A DNA stretch of 64,000 nt from Tahibacter aquaticus (GTDB taxonomy: Bacteria > Pseudomonadota > Gammaproteobacteria > Xanthomonadales > Rhodanobacteraceae): the NCBI RefSeq assembly GCF_004363655.1, contig NZ_SNZH01000003.1, positions 304,020 to 368,019 on the forward strand, written 5' to 3'. The position numbers and the translations under genes are program-made. The notes beneath the pieces are model-generated. The model was given only the letters and a program-made list of their open reading frames with translations. It was not told where the DNA came from and made no database searches. Below, piece after piece: positions 41,601 through 50,104 of this stretch (its first letter is position 1; each line of letters begins with the position of its first letter).

Positions 41601-42133
41601 GCCACCAGCTTGGCATAGTGGCTCAGAAGCGGCGCGACTTCGCTGCTGCCCTTACCTGGTATCGCAAGTCGCGGGAGATCAATGAACGGCTAGGCGACGA
41701 ACACGGCGCAACGGGCACTTACCACCAGCTTGGCATGATGGCTGAGGAGCAGCGCGACTTCGCCGCAGCCGAGGACTGGTACCGCAAGTCGCTGGAGATT
41801 AGTGAACGGTTGGGCAACGAGTACCGCGCAGCGATAACCTACCACCAGCTCGGCATAGTGGCTGAAGCGCAGCGTGACCTCGCCGCAGCCGAGGCCTGGT
41901 ACCGCAAGTCGCTGGAGATCGAGGAACGGTTGGGCAACGAGCAGGGCGCAGCGAGCACCTATTACCAGCTCGGCATGGTGGCTGAGAAACGGCATGACTT
42001 TGGCGCTGCCGAAGCCTGGTGCCGCAAGTCGCTAGTGGTTTTTGAGCGAACAGGCAACGAACACAACGCGGCCATCGTGGAGCATTCGCTCCGGCGCTTG
42101 CGTGAGACCGGCACCGACGGAGCGTCCTCTTGA
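38681..42133 (+). CDS. CHAT protease - STAND/NB-ARC ATPase - TPR protein (paralog 1)
   Basis: An 1150-residue cytoplasmic protein with three parts. (1) A CHAT caspase-like peptidase: VLSWPWEALRDPQ, His233 in HFDGHGG and Cys288 in LNACQSA form the catalytic dyad, ending near residue 400. (2) A STAND/NB-ARC NTPase: GRDSAVLELERA lead-in, P-loop GLGGVGKTT (441-449), Walker B LLLIWDNFE, sensor KVLITSRSDEQW, LHGHPLMM (GLPL-like), and a winged-helix region to about 845. (3) A TPR superhelix, residues 847-1126, with seven near-identical 40-residue repeats and a partial eighth. STAND proteins act as ligand-triggered oligomerising switches, and CHAT effectors cleave proteins. A conflict/immune or programmed-death role is inferred from this architecture. 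The ATG follows AGGGG. A close paralog lies 199 bp downstream. Confidence 0.92.
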   Translation: MQRLVLRHRAGADEWTFEVQRVDTRGARSAPLVAVEDPLTSMLPGTAQRLGEELTWYLESYLDYPFGGSVIRAERVQSALSEWGERAFDALFGHGQARDFYRDATRDGHTALQLQIASDDARVLSWPWEALRDPQVGNLAQHCRIERQLDSAGDPPPLSPDLSRERVNILLVIARPYRDDVAYRSISRPLVELIQSENLPASVKVLRPPTFDQLRRELQDHPGQYHIVHFDGHGGFGSIGTDTSDRFKGPQGQLAFENDDGSEDAVSAAKLSELLREHRIPVAVLNACQSAMLSEQADDAFASVATALLKAGVRSVVAMGYSLYVSGARQFLPAFYRGLFRSGSVAEAVRSGRQAMLAKPQRHGDIALQDWLVPVLYQQDALALDFAARAGAQHVDTNAGLPQEAQVEPGHAPHGVIGRDSAVLELERASRGAPPALLLHGLGGVGKTTLARGYLQWLAHTQGLPEKVIWQNLAEVRSFDYLRNRLVEELFGTDAMALPDVQKWTALEQALRQRALLLIWDNFESASGAADAGGAVDAMPVADRQALKQFLVRLRGGKTKVLITSRSDEQWLGAEICRRLPLSGLQGEERQALAQAILADQGLRLDAKDQDTADLIYSLHGHPLMMRAILPRISRSGARQLLQELEQYVPQQGSDDPVEQRLFATLNFVEEGMPARLRPLLLPIGFHERYVQADFLAGMARHAQQPYTVEQAQQALELLEGAGLVQGQGNNVYEMHPALESYVRRQGASLMVPERERECWRRAFVEYMAAVADSYAPKALHEQRPIFHRFGGSFERAFSMAQCEGDLTYCGALMQAMATYAQNRRNLPLAAIRFEAYAAICMRSGREDLAAAPYHQIGIVTHDRRDLVIAGDWYRKSLEINERYGNEHAAASNYHQLGILAQEQRDFPVAEARYRKSLAIEERLGSERGAAGTYHQLGVMLAEQRDFAAAEDLYRKSLEINERLGNECGAASACHQLGIVAQKRRDFAAALTWYRKSREINERLGDEHGATGTYHQLGMMAEEQRDFAAAEDWYRKSLEISERLGNEYRAAITYHQLGIVAEAQRDLAAAEAWYRKSLEIEERLGNEQGAASTYYQLGMVAEKRHDFGAAEAWCRKSLVVFERTGNEHNAAIVEHSLRRLRETGTDGASS
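41219..42058 (+). repeat. Seven 120-bp TPR-coding tandem repeats
   Basis: Each unit encodes E-x-G-A-A-x-x-Y-H-Q-L-G-x-x-A, then Q-R-D-F-A-A-A-E-x-W-Y-R-K-S-L-E-I-x-E-R-L-G-N. The phase is exactly 40 codons and nucleotide identity between units is high (shared taccgcaagtcgctggagat). A partial eighth unit runs to the stop. Confidence 0.9.
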
Positions 42134-42332
42134 TTGGCTTTTTCACTGTGGTCCAGGCCCGGTCGGTGCAGGCGGCGCAGGCATCCCGCGCCATGTGCGC
42201 TTCTGGATATCGGTACCCGCCTATCAGGCCAGGTGCATCGGGTGCGCAAGTTGCAAAGGAAAGAAGGAGATCGCCCAGCTATTTTCCCGCACGCTGCCGG
42301 TGTATTGCTGAGCGCCGAATGAGGGAATGCGC

Positions 42333-45300
42333 ATGCGGCGCCTAATCCTCAGGCATCTGGGCGGCGAAGAAACGTGGACCTTCGAAGTCCAGCGCATAGA
42401 CGCAAATGGCGCAAAGCCAGCACCGCCAGCGATTGTAGAAGACCCCCTGACGCTTGCGCTGCCCGGCACCGCTCAACCCCTCGGCACCGAACTGGCCTGG
42501 TACCTGGAGCACTATCTCGACTACCCCTACGCCGGCAATACCATCCGCGCCGAGCGCGTGCAGTCTGCCTTGCGCGGCTGGGGCGAACGCGCCTTCGATG
42601 CGCTGCTGGGCCATGGCCGGGCGCGCGACTTCTACAACGATGCCACGCGCGACGGACACACGGCCTTGCATCTGATGATCGCCAGCAACGATCCGCGTGT
42701 GCTGTCCTGGCCCTGGGAAGCGTTATGCGATCCGCAGATTGGCGACCTGGCCCATCATTGCCGTATCGAGCGGCAGATCGACAGCGTGCGCGATCCGCTG
42801 CCGCTACCCGAAGGCCTTTCGCGCGAGCGGGTGAATATCCTGCTGGTCACTGCGCGGCCGCATCGCAATGACATCGCCTACCGCAGCATTTCGCGCCCGC
42901 TGGTCGAGCTTATCCACAGCGAGAACCTGCCCGCAGCGGTCAAGGTGCTGCGTCCGCCCACCTTCGAGAACCTGCGCCGCGAGCTGCAGGCGCATCCTGG
43001 GCAATATCACATTGTGCATTTCGATGGTCACGGTGGTTTCGGTCCGCCGGGCGTGAGCGGTGTTGGTGGTGCGGACAGGTTCGAAGGCTCGCAAGGCTAT
43101 CTGCAGTTCGAGCGCGACGACGGCGAGCCCGATCCGGTCACCGCCAATCAGCTCAGCCAGCTGCTGCGCGAGCACCGTATCCCGATTGCCGTGCTGAATG
43201 CCTGCCAGTCGGCCATGCTGAGCGAGCAGGTCGACAGTGTTTTTGCTTCGGTGGCGACGGCCTTGCTCAAGGCCGGCGTGCGCAGCGTCGTGGCCATGGG
43301 CTATTCGCTGTATGTCAGCGCGGCACGGCAGTTCCTGCCGGCGTTCTATCTCGAGCTGTTCCGCTCCGGCAGCGTGGCCGAAGCCGTGCGCGGCGGTCGC
43401 CAGGCGATGCTGGCTCGGCCGCAGCGGCGCGGCGAGATCAAGCTGGACGACTGGCTGGTGCCGGTGCTGTACCAGCAGGATCCGCTCGCGCTGACCTTTG
43501 CCGCGCAGGCGCGCATTGAATCGACCGACTGGAACGCCGGTATTCCGGAAGAAGCCCAGGTCGAGCCAGGCCAGGCGCCGCACGGCGTGATCGGCCGCGA
43601 CAGCGCCGTGCTCGAACTGGAGCGCGCCAGCCGTGCCGCGCCGCCGGCGCTGCTGCTGCACGGCCTTGGCGGCGTGGGCAAGACCACGCTCGCGCGCGGC
43701 TATCTGCAATGGCTGGCACATACGCAAGGAATGCCGGCGAAGGTGATCTGGCAGAACCTGTCCGATGTACGTTCCTTCGACTATCTGCGCAACCGCCTGG
43801 TCGAGGAACTGTTCGGTACCGATGCGATGGCTTTGCCCGATGGTGAGAAGTGGAAGAATCTGCAAGAGACGCTGCGCCGGCAGACGCTGCTGGTGGTGTG
43901 GGACAATTTCGAGAGCGCCAGCGGCAGCGCCGATGCGGGCGGTGCCGACGAGGCCATGCCGGCTGCAGACCGGCAGGCACTCAAGCAGTTCCTGGTCAAG
44001 CTGCGCGGTGGCAAGAGCAAGGTGCTGATCACCAGCCGCAGCGACGAACAGTGGCTGAGCACCGAGTTGTGCCGACATTTGCGCCTGGATGGTCTGCAGG
44101 GCGAAGAACGCCAGGCGCTGGCCCAGGCCATCCTGGCCGACCAGGGACTGCGGCTGGATGCCAAGGACCAGGACACGGCCGACCTGATCGACAGCCTGCA
44201 CGGCCATCCGCTGATGATGCGGGCGATATTGCCGCGGCTGGGCGGCCGCGGCGCCCGGCAGTTGTCGCAGGAGCTTGAGCAGTATCTGCCGCAGCAGGGC
44301 AGCGACGATGCCGTCGAGCAGCGGCTGTATGCAACATTGCGCTATGTGGAAGAAGGGATGCCGCAGGGGCTGCGTCCGCTGTTGTTGCCGATTGGGTTGC
44401 ACGAACGCTACGTGCACTCTGACTTTCTGTCCAACATGGCAGAGGTCGCGCAGCAGCCCTATGTCGCCTGGCAGACGCGGCAGGCACTGGAGCTGCTGGA
44501 AAGCGCGGGCCTGGTGCAGGGGCTGGGCGACAATATTTACGAAATGCATCCGGCGTTCGAGCGCTATGCCAGGACGCAAGGTGCGCGGCTCGTGGTGTCG
44601 GGCCAACACCGGGAAGCCTGGCAGCACGCCTTCACCGATTTCATGGGTACGCTCGCGGATAGCTATACATCCAGGCCTGTGCAGGAACAATTGCCGGTAT
44701 TCCATTATTTCGGAGGAAGTTTCGAGCGCGCGTTTCGCATGGCCGAGCACAGGGAGGATCTGCAAAACAGCGGTGCACTGATACAGGCGATGGCCACCTA
44801 CGCGATGAATCGGCGCAACCTGCAGTTGGCCGCCGCCCGCTTCGAGGCCTTTGCCACGATCTGCCAGCGTTTAGACCATGAAGGTCTCGCCGCCGCGTCC
44901 TATCACCAGCTGGGCAGAGTGGCAGAAGCGCGGCGCGACTTCGTTACAGCCGAATCCTGGTATCGCCGTTCGCTCGAGATCGACGAGCGTCGCGATAACG
45001 CGTTTGGCATGGCGATCACCTCTCAGCAGCTTGGCAGCGTGGCCAAGCTACGTTGCGATTTCGAAGCAGCCGATACCTGGTACCGCAAAGCGCTGGCGAT
45101 TGCGCAGCAACGGGGAGACGAGCAGAGCGCGGCAGCCTCCTATCACCAGCTCGGCAGCATTGCCAAGGAGCGGCGCGACTTTGCTGCCGCCGAGAACTAT
45201 TACCGCAAGGTGCTGGAGATCAAGCACCGTCTGAACGACGAATACGGCATGGGCATGGTGCACTACCAACTCGGCATGCTCGCCGAGGAGCGGCGCGACT

Positions 45301-46397
45301 TCGACACAGCCAAGGCCGAATACCACAAAGCGCTGCAGATCGAAGAGCGCGAGGGGCTCATGGAGCACAGCGCAGCACTGATCTATCACCAGCTCGGCAC
45401 CGTTGCCCTGGAGCAGTACGACCTAGAAACTGCCGATGCCTGGTACCGCAAGTCGATCGCGATCAAGGAGCGCCAGGACAACGAGTTCAGTGCGGCGCTC
45501 ACCTATCACCAGCTGGGCAGAGTGGCTGAGGAGCGGAGCGACTACGCAGCGGCAGAGGCCTGGTACTGCAAGTCGATCGCGATCGCCGAACGACAGAGCA
45601 ACGAGCGGGGCGCAGCAAAGTCCTATTGCCATCTCGGTGCCGTGGCCCAGGCGCAGCGCGATTTCGCCACCGCTGAGACCCGCTACCGCAAGGCGCTAGA
45701 GATCGAACAACGTCAGGGCAACGAGGATGGCGCGGCTATTGCCTGCCACCAGCTTGGCCAACTGGCCGAACAGCGCCGCGATTTCGACCTCGCCGAAACG
45801 TGGTTGCGCCGTTCGCTGGCGATCTACGAGCGCCAGCGCAACGAGCAAGGCGCGGTACCCATCTACCAGCGGCTTGGCCGCATGGCGCAGGCGCGGCGTC
45901 AGTTCGACGCGGCGGTGGCCTGGTACCGCAAGGCTCTGCAGATCGCCGAGCGTCAAGGCGACGAGCATGCTGTGGCGCTCGCCTGCAATCAGCTAGGCCA
46001 GGTGGCCCAGGAGCAAGGCGATTTCGCTACTGCCGAGGCTTGGTACCGCAAGGCGCTGGAAATCAATTTGCGCCTGGGCAACCCGCGTAGCGCAGCGGGC
46101 GCCTACCATCAGTTCGGCATGATGGCCGAGGAGCGGCGTGACTTCGTTGCCGCGGAGGCTTGGTACCGCAAGTCGCTCGATGTCTCAGAGCGCTTGCGCT
46201 ATCCGCACGGTGCAGCGAACAGCTACCACCAGCTTGGCGGCTTGGCCGAGCGGCAGCGCCACTTCGAAGCGGCCAGGGCCTGGTACCTGAAGGCTGCTGC
46301 GGTTTTCGAGGAGCTGGAGGACGACGCGCGCCTGGCGATCGCGCGGCAATCGCTGCAACGCGTGCAGATGCCCGGCAGCGACGGGGCACGCCGCTGA
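42333..46397 (+). CDS. CHAT protease - STAND/NB-ARC ATPase - TPR protein (paralog 2)
   Basis: A 1354-residue paralog of the preceding protein. The first ~850 residues align almost collinearly with paralog 1. CHAT His233 (HFDGHGG) and Cys291 (LNACQSA) are kept, as are P-loop GLGGVGKTT from residue 444, Walker B LLVVWDNFE and KVLITSRSDEQW. The TPR array is longer: twelve full 40-41-residue units (about 850-1330) plus a partial one, and more diverged than in paralog 1. Intact active sites in both copies suggest both work, perhaps on different ligands. The ATG at 42333 is preferred over 42327 because GAGGGA is then correctly spaced. The 199-bp gap after paralog 1 contains no gene; it may carry its own promoter. 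Confidence 0.92.
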   Translation: MRRLILRHLGGEETWTFEVQRIDANGAKPAPPAIVEDPLTLALPGTAQPLGTELAWYLEHYLDYPYAGNTIRAERVQSALRGWGERAFDALLGHGRARDFYNDATRDGHTALHLMIASNDPRVLSWPWEALCDPQIGDLAHHCRIERQIDSVRDPLPLPEGLSRERVNILLVTARPHRNDIAYRSISRPLVELIHSENLPAAVKVLRPPTFENLRRELQAHPGQYHIVHFDGHGGFGPPGVSGVGGADRFEGSQGYLQFERDDGEPDPVTANQLSQLLREHRIPIAVLNACQSAMLSEQVDSVFASVATALLKAGVRSVVAMGYSLYVSAARQFLPAFYLELFRSGSVAEAVRGGRQAMLARPQRRGEIKLDDWLVPVLYQQDPLALTFAAQARIESTDWNAGIPEEAQVEPGQAPHGVIGRDSAVLELERASRAAPPALLLHGLGGVGKTTLARGYLQWLAHTQGMPAKVIWQNLSDVRSFDYLRNRLVEELFGTDAMALPDGEKWKNLQETLRRQTLLVVWDNFESASGSADAGGADEAMPAADRQALKQFLVKLRGGKSKVLITSRSDEQWLSTELCRHLRLDGLQGEERQALAQAILADQGLRLDAKDQDTADLIDSLHGHPLMMRAILPRLGGRGARQLSQELEQYLPQQGSDDAVEQRLYATLRYVEEGMPQGLRPLLLPIGLHERYVHSDFLSNMAEVAQQPYVAWQTRQALELLESAGLVQGLGDNIYEMHPAFERYARTQGARLVVSGQHREAWQHAFTDFMGTLADSYTSRPVQEQLPVFHYFGGSFERAFRMAEHREDLQNSGALIQAMATYAMNRRNLQLAAARFEAFATICQRLDHEGLAAASYHQLGRVAEARRDFVTAESWYRRSLEIDERRDNAFGMAITSQQLGSVAKLRCDFEAADTWYRKALAIAQQRGDEQSAAASYHQLGSIAKERRDFAAAENYYRKVLEIKHRLNDEYGMGMVHYQLGMLAEERRDFDTAKAEYHKALQIEEREGLMEHSAALIYHQLGTVALEQYDLETADAWYRKSIAIKERQDNEFSAALTYHQLGRVAEERSDYAAAEAWYCKSIAIAERQSNERGAAKSYCHLGAVAQAQRDFATAETRYRKALEIEQRQGNEDGAAIACHQLGQLAEQRRDFDLAETWLRRSLAIYERQRNEQGAVPIYQRLGRMAQARRQFDAAVAWYRKALQIAERQGDEHAVALACNQLGQVAQEQGDFATAEAWYRKALEINLRLGNPRSAAGAYHQFGMMAEERRDFVAAEAWYRKSLDVSERLRYPHGAANSYHQLGGLAERQRHFEAARAWYLKAAAVFEELEDDARLAIARQSLQRVQMPGSDGARR
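44880..46322 (+). repeat. Twelve 120-bp TPR-coding tandem repeats
   Basis: The same 40-codon unit as in paralog 1, but twelve full copies; the fourth has one extra codon (EREGLM). Units diverge at the helix A surface positions (QQLGSVAK, YQLGMLAE, HQLGRVAE, NQLGQVAQ), while DF..A..WYRK is kept. Confidence 0.9.
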
Positions 46398-46624
46398 GCG
46401 TTCTTGCCAACGCGCTCCAGACTCAGCCGGCGATGGCACTGCTGTGCCGTTTCCGGTGGGCGGTGCAGACGGGCGGTGCTGGTTTCGGCTCGGTGCGAAA
46501 ATCTCAGGTATTTCGCATCGCGCGCCCATTCCGAGGGCGCTGCCCGCCGCCTTGCACCTGCTGTCTCACCCCCTGAGACCCCAACCCGCTATAGCCGCCG
46601 TCCCGCCCCGGACGAAAGCGCCCC

Positions 46625-49021
46625 ATGCCCACCGATCTCGCCCGCCTGATCGCCGACAAACTACCCGTCCCGCCCAATCCCTCGCGCCTGCTCGCCCGCC
46701 TGGCCGAACGCTACGCCGACCGCATCACCGGCCAGTTCAGCGTGCCGGCGCGCGAAGGCCGCTACGCCGAGCTGCCGCCGGATCTGCATCCCGACCTGCG
46801 CCGCGCTTTGCTCGCACGCGGTATCCAGCGCCTGTACAGCCACCAGGCCGAGGCCTGGGCCAGTGTGCAGCGCGGCCAGCACACGGTGGTGGTGACGCCG
46901 ACGGCATCGGGCAAGACGCTGTGCTACACCTTGCCGGTAGTGCAGGCGGCGATGCAGTCGCGGGCCAAGGCGCTGTACCTGTTCCCGACCAAGGCGCTGG
47001 CGCAGGACCAGGTCAGCGAACTGCTGGAACTCAACCGTGCCGGCAATCTGGGAATTCGCGCCTGTACCTTCGACGGCGATACGCCGGGCGATGCGCGCCA
47101 GGCGGTACGGCTGCACGGCGACATCGTGGTGAGCAATCCCGACATGCTGCACCAGGGCATGCTGCCGCATCACACGAAATGGGCGCAGTTCTTCGAGAAC
47201 CTGCGCTATGTGGTGATCGACGAAATCCACAGCTACCGCGGCGTGTTCGGCTCGCACCTGGCCAATGTGCTGCGCCGGCTGGCGCGCATCTGCGCGTTCT
47301 ACGGCAGCAGCCCGGTTTTCATCCTCTGCTCGGCCACCATCGGCAATCCGCGCGAACATGCGGAAAACCTGCTTGGACAGCCCGTGCATGCGATCACCGA
47401 AAGCGGTGCGCCGAGCGGCGAGAAACATGTGCTTTTGTGGAATCCTCCGGTTGTTAACCATGATCTGGGCCTGCGCGCTTCGGCACGCTCCCAGGTCACG
47501 CGGGTGGCGCGGGCGGCGATACGCGCCCGGCTCAAGACGCTGGTGTTTGCACCGTCGCGGCTGATGGTGGAAGTGCTGACCAAGTACCTCAAGGACGTAT
47601 TCGATCACGATCCCCGCAAGCCCGCCCGCATCCATGCCTACCGCGGCGGCTACCTGCCGACCGAGCGGCGCCGCACCGAGCAGCTGATGCGTGCGGGCAG
47701 CATCGACGGCCTGGTCAGCACCTCGGCGCTGGAGCTGGGCGTGGACATCGGTGCGCTCGACGTGGTGCTGCTGCAGGGCTATCCCGGTTCCATCGCCGCG
47801 ACGTGGCAGCGTTTCGGCCGCGCCGGCCGGCGCCAGCAGGCGTCCATCGGCGTGCTGGTGGCGTCGAGCCAGCCGCTGGACCAGTACATCGTGCGTCATC
47901 CGGAATTCTTCCGCGCAGCGCCGCCGGAGCAGGCGCGCATCGCACCGGACCAGCCACTGATATTGCTCGACCATATCCGCTGCGCCGCGTTCGAGCTGCC
48001 CTTTGTCGATGGCGACGGCTTCGGTCCGGTGCAGCCCGAAGCCTATCTGCAGGTGCTGGCGGAATCCGACGTGCTGCACCGGGAAGGCCAGCGCTGGGAA
48101 TGGATTGCCGATGCGTATCCAGCCAATGCAGTCAACCTGCGCGCGGTCGCCGACGGCAATTTTGTCGTGGTCGACCGCAGCGAGGGTCGCCAGCGAATTA
48201 TTGCCGAAGTGGATTATTCCAGTGCCGCGCTGACCCTGTACGAAGGCGCCATCCATATGGTGCAGTCGCTGCCCTACCAGGTGGAAAAGCTCGATTGGGA
48301 CGGACGCAAGGCTTATGTCACGCGTACCCGGGCCGACTACTACACCGACGCGATCGACTACACCAAGCTGAAAGTGCTGGAGCGTTTCGATGGCGTGCGC
48401 GCCGGCCAGGGCAATGCCTACCTGGGCGAAGTGCATGTGGTAAGGCGCGTCGCCGGATACAAGAAAATCCGCTACTACACCCACGAAAACATCGGCTACG
48501 GCCCGGTGACCCTGCCTGACCAGGAATTGCACACCACGGCGCTGTGGTGGCAGTTGCCGCAGGAAGCGCTGGATGTGGCATTCGCTTCGCGCCAGGACGC
48601 GCTGGACGGTTTCCTCGGCGCCGCCGCGGTGCTGCATACCGTTGCCAGCGTGCGGGTGATGGCCGAGGCGCGCGACCTTATGAAGTCGGTCGGTAGCGGC
48701 GATGCCAGCGCTTTTGTCGAGCGCGACCCGCATGGCCGCGGCCGCTGGCGCGCGGGCGAGGATGCGGCTGCCGGCGACGCGGAGCGCTTCACGCCGACGG
48801 TCTATCTCTACGACAACTATCCCGGCGGCGTAGGCCTGAGCGATCCGCTGTTTCGCGTGCAGGCGGAACTGCTGCGCGAGGCACAGCAGTTGATCGCCGC
48901 CTGCGCCTGCCGCGCCGGCTGCCCGGCTTGCGTAGGTCCGGTACTCGCTGCCGACGAAGACAGCAGCAACACGCCGAAGTCACAGGCCGCGCGCGTGCTT
49001 GCCCTGCTGGCCCAGGCATGA
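46625..49021 (+). CDS. MrfA/YprA-like DEAD/DEAH-box DNA helicase (DUF1998)
   Basis: A 798-residue superfamily 2 helicase. Motif I is VTPTASGKTLCYTLPV; motif II with its characteristic extension is VVIDEIHSYRGVFGSHLANVLRRL; motif III is LCSATIGNP. Motifs V/VI are LVSTSALELGVDIGALDVVLLQGYPG and WQRFGRAGRR. The C-terminal DUF1998 region holds the CxCxxxCxxC cluster (CACRAGCPACVG) that binds metal in MrfA. In Bacillus subtilis MrfA works with the exonuclease MrfB in repairing mitomycin-type DNA lesions. Here the stop overlaps the start of an MrfB-like gene (ATGA), supporting the same partnership. Confidence 0.9.
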   Translation: MPTDLARLIADKLPVPPNPSRLLARLAERYADRITGQFSVPAREGRYAELPPDLHPDLRRALLARGIQRLYSHQAEAWASVQRGQHTVVVTPTASGKTLCYTLPVVQAAMQSRAKALYLFPTKALAQDQVSELLELNRAGNLGIRACTFDGDTPGDARQAVRLHGDIVVSNPDMLHQGMLPHHTKWAQFFENLRYVVIDEIHSYRGVFGSHLANVLRRLARICAFYGSSPVFILCSATIGNPREHAENLLGQPVHAITESGAPSGEKHVLLWNPPVVNHDLGLRASARSQVTRVARAAIRARLKTLVFAPSRLMVEVLTKYLKDVFDHDPRKPARIHAYRGGYLPTERRRTEQLMRAGSIDGLVSTSALELGVDIGALDVVLLQGYPGSIAATWQRFGRAGRRQQASIGVLVASSQPLDQYIVRHPEFFRAAPPEQARIAPDQPLILLDHIRCAAFELPFVDGDGFGPVQPEAYLQVLAESDVLHREGQRWEWIADAYPANAVNLRAVADGNFVVVDRSEGRQRIIAEVDYSSAALTLYEGAIHMVQSLPYQVEKLDWDGRKAYVTRTRADYYTDAIDYTKLKVLERFDGVRAGQGNAYLGEVHVVRRVAGYKKIRYYTHENIGYGPVTLPDQELHTTALWWQLPQEALDVAFASRQDALDGFLGAAAVLHTVASVRVMAEARDLMKSVGSGDASAFVERDPHGRGRWRAGEDAAAGDAERFTPTVYLYDNYPGGVGLSDPLFRVQAELLREAQQLIAACACRAGCPACVGPVLAADEDSSNTPKSQAARVLALLAQA

Positions 49022-49944
49022 GCGCGCTGCAGGAGAAGTTGCGGCGGCTGCAGCGCCAGGCCGGTGCCGCGGGGGTAAAGCCGGCGAGCGCGGAAATGGC
49101 AGCGCCGATGACAGGCGAGCCCGCGACCGATGCCGCCGCGCAACCTGCCGCGGCACCTCTACAAAGTCACAATGCGGCAAGGCCGGGAGTCCAGGCCGAA
49201 CTCGACCGCCTGCGCCGCCTGCTCGATCTGCGCCCGGCCTCGGCGCTGCCGCGGCAGCGCGATGTGCTGCCGCTGCGGGGCGAAGCGATCGCGCCGGGCC
49301 TGTACTACGTCGAGCACAGTGTCGACGACCCGGGCCGCAACGCGCTGTTGCCGCCGCGCTGGCCCGAGGCGGAAGCCGTCGCGCGCGAACGCTTCCTCTG
49401 CTTCGATACCGAGACTACGGGCCTAGCCGGCGGCAGCGGCACGCGTGCCTTCATGATCGGCGCTGCCGACTGGTATCGCGGCCGTCTGCGCGTGCGCCAG
49501 CTGTATCTCACGGCCATGGGCGGCGAAAGCGCCATGCTGCAGCACTTCGTGCACTGGCTGGCGCCCGATACCGTGCTGGTCAGCTACAACGGCCGCAGCT
49601 ACGACGCGCCGCTGCTGGCCACGCGCTACCGGCTGGCGCGCCTGGCCAATCCGCTGGCAGGAAAGTCACATGTGGATCTGTTGCATCCGGTGCGGCGCGT
49701 CTATCGCGGCCGCTGGGAAAACTGCCGCCTGGCCACCATCGAACGCCAGGTACTGAAGATCGTGCGCGAAGACGATCTGCCCGGTTCGCAGGCGCCGGCC
49801 GCCTGGCGCGCCTATCTGCGCGAAGGCGCCAGCACCGATCTCATGCGCGTGCTGGAACACAATCGACAGGACGTGGTGACTCTCGCGCGGCTGCTGGAGC
49901 ACATGGACCAGGCGGCAACGCCGTCGGCCTGGCTGGGCAGCTGA
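49018..49944 (+). CDS. MrfB/YprB-like DEDD exonuclease
   Basis: A 308-residue RNase H-fold exonuclease. ERFLCFDTETTGLAGGSGTRAFMIG carries the first DxE metal ligands. LVSYNGRSYDAPLLATRYRL carries the second acidic region, followed by HVDLLHPVRRVYRGRWENCRLATIER and LEHNRQDVVTLARLLEHM, with the final Asp. The N-terminal ~90 residues are a low-complexity linker (QAGAAGVKPASAEMAAPM). The start overlaps the helicase stop, so translation is coupled. The two probably process damaged DNA strands together. Confidence 0.88.
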   Translation: MSALQEKLRRLQRQAGAAGVKPASAEMAAPMTGEPATDAAAQPAAAPLQSHNAARPGVQAELDRLRRLLDLRPASALPRQRDVLPLRGEAIAPGLYYVEHSVDDPGRNALLPPRWPEAEAVARERFLCFDTETTGLAGGSGTRAFMIGAADWYRGRLRVRQLYLTAMGGESAMLQHFVHWLAPDTVLVSYNGRSYDAPLLATRYRLARLANPLAGKSHVDLLHPVRRVYRGRWENCRLATIERQVLKIVREDDLPGSQAPAAWRAYLREGASTDLMRVLEHNRQDVVTLARLLEHMDQAATPSAWLGS

Positions 49945-49956
49945 GGGATAGCGCAG

Positions 49957-50020
49957 AAAAAACGGACGGAATCGCGGGAGGTGGCGGGCTTCCTTGCGAC
50001 TGCACCGCGATTCCGTCCGT
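49957..50020 (-). terminator. Intrinsic terminator of the 50105-50380 gene
   Basis: A perfect 16-bp stem (ACGGACGGAATCGCGG at 49962-49977 with its complement at 50005-50020), read on the minus strand, is followed by TTTTTT (AAAAAA at 49957-49962 on plus). The loop is long (27 nt). It lies between convergent genes. Confidence 0.8.
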
Positions 50021-50104
50021 GGGGTTAAACGGCAAACGTTTGCTCAGAACGCTCGCTGTGGCCGCGGATTCACCGCAACGCCGTTGCCGGCGCGGCCAGA
50101 CCGG

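Noticed and set aside
41219-46322. Regular ~120-bp repeats considered as a CRISPR array
   Set aside because: They are in-frame coding TPR repeats without unique spacers.
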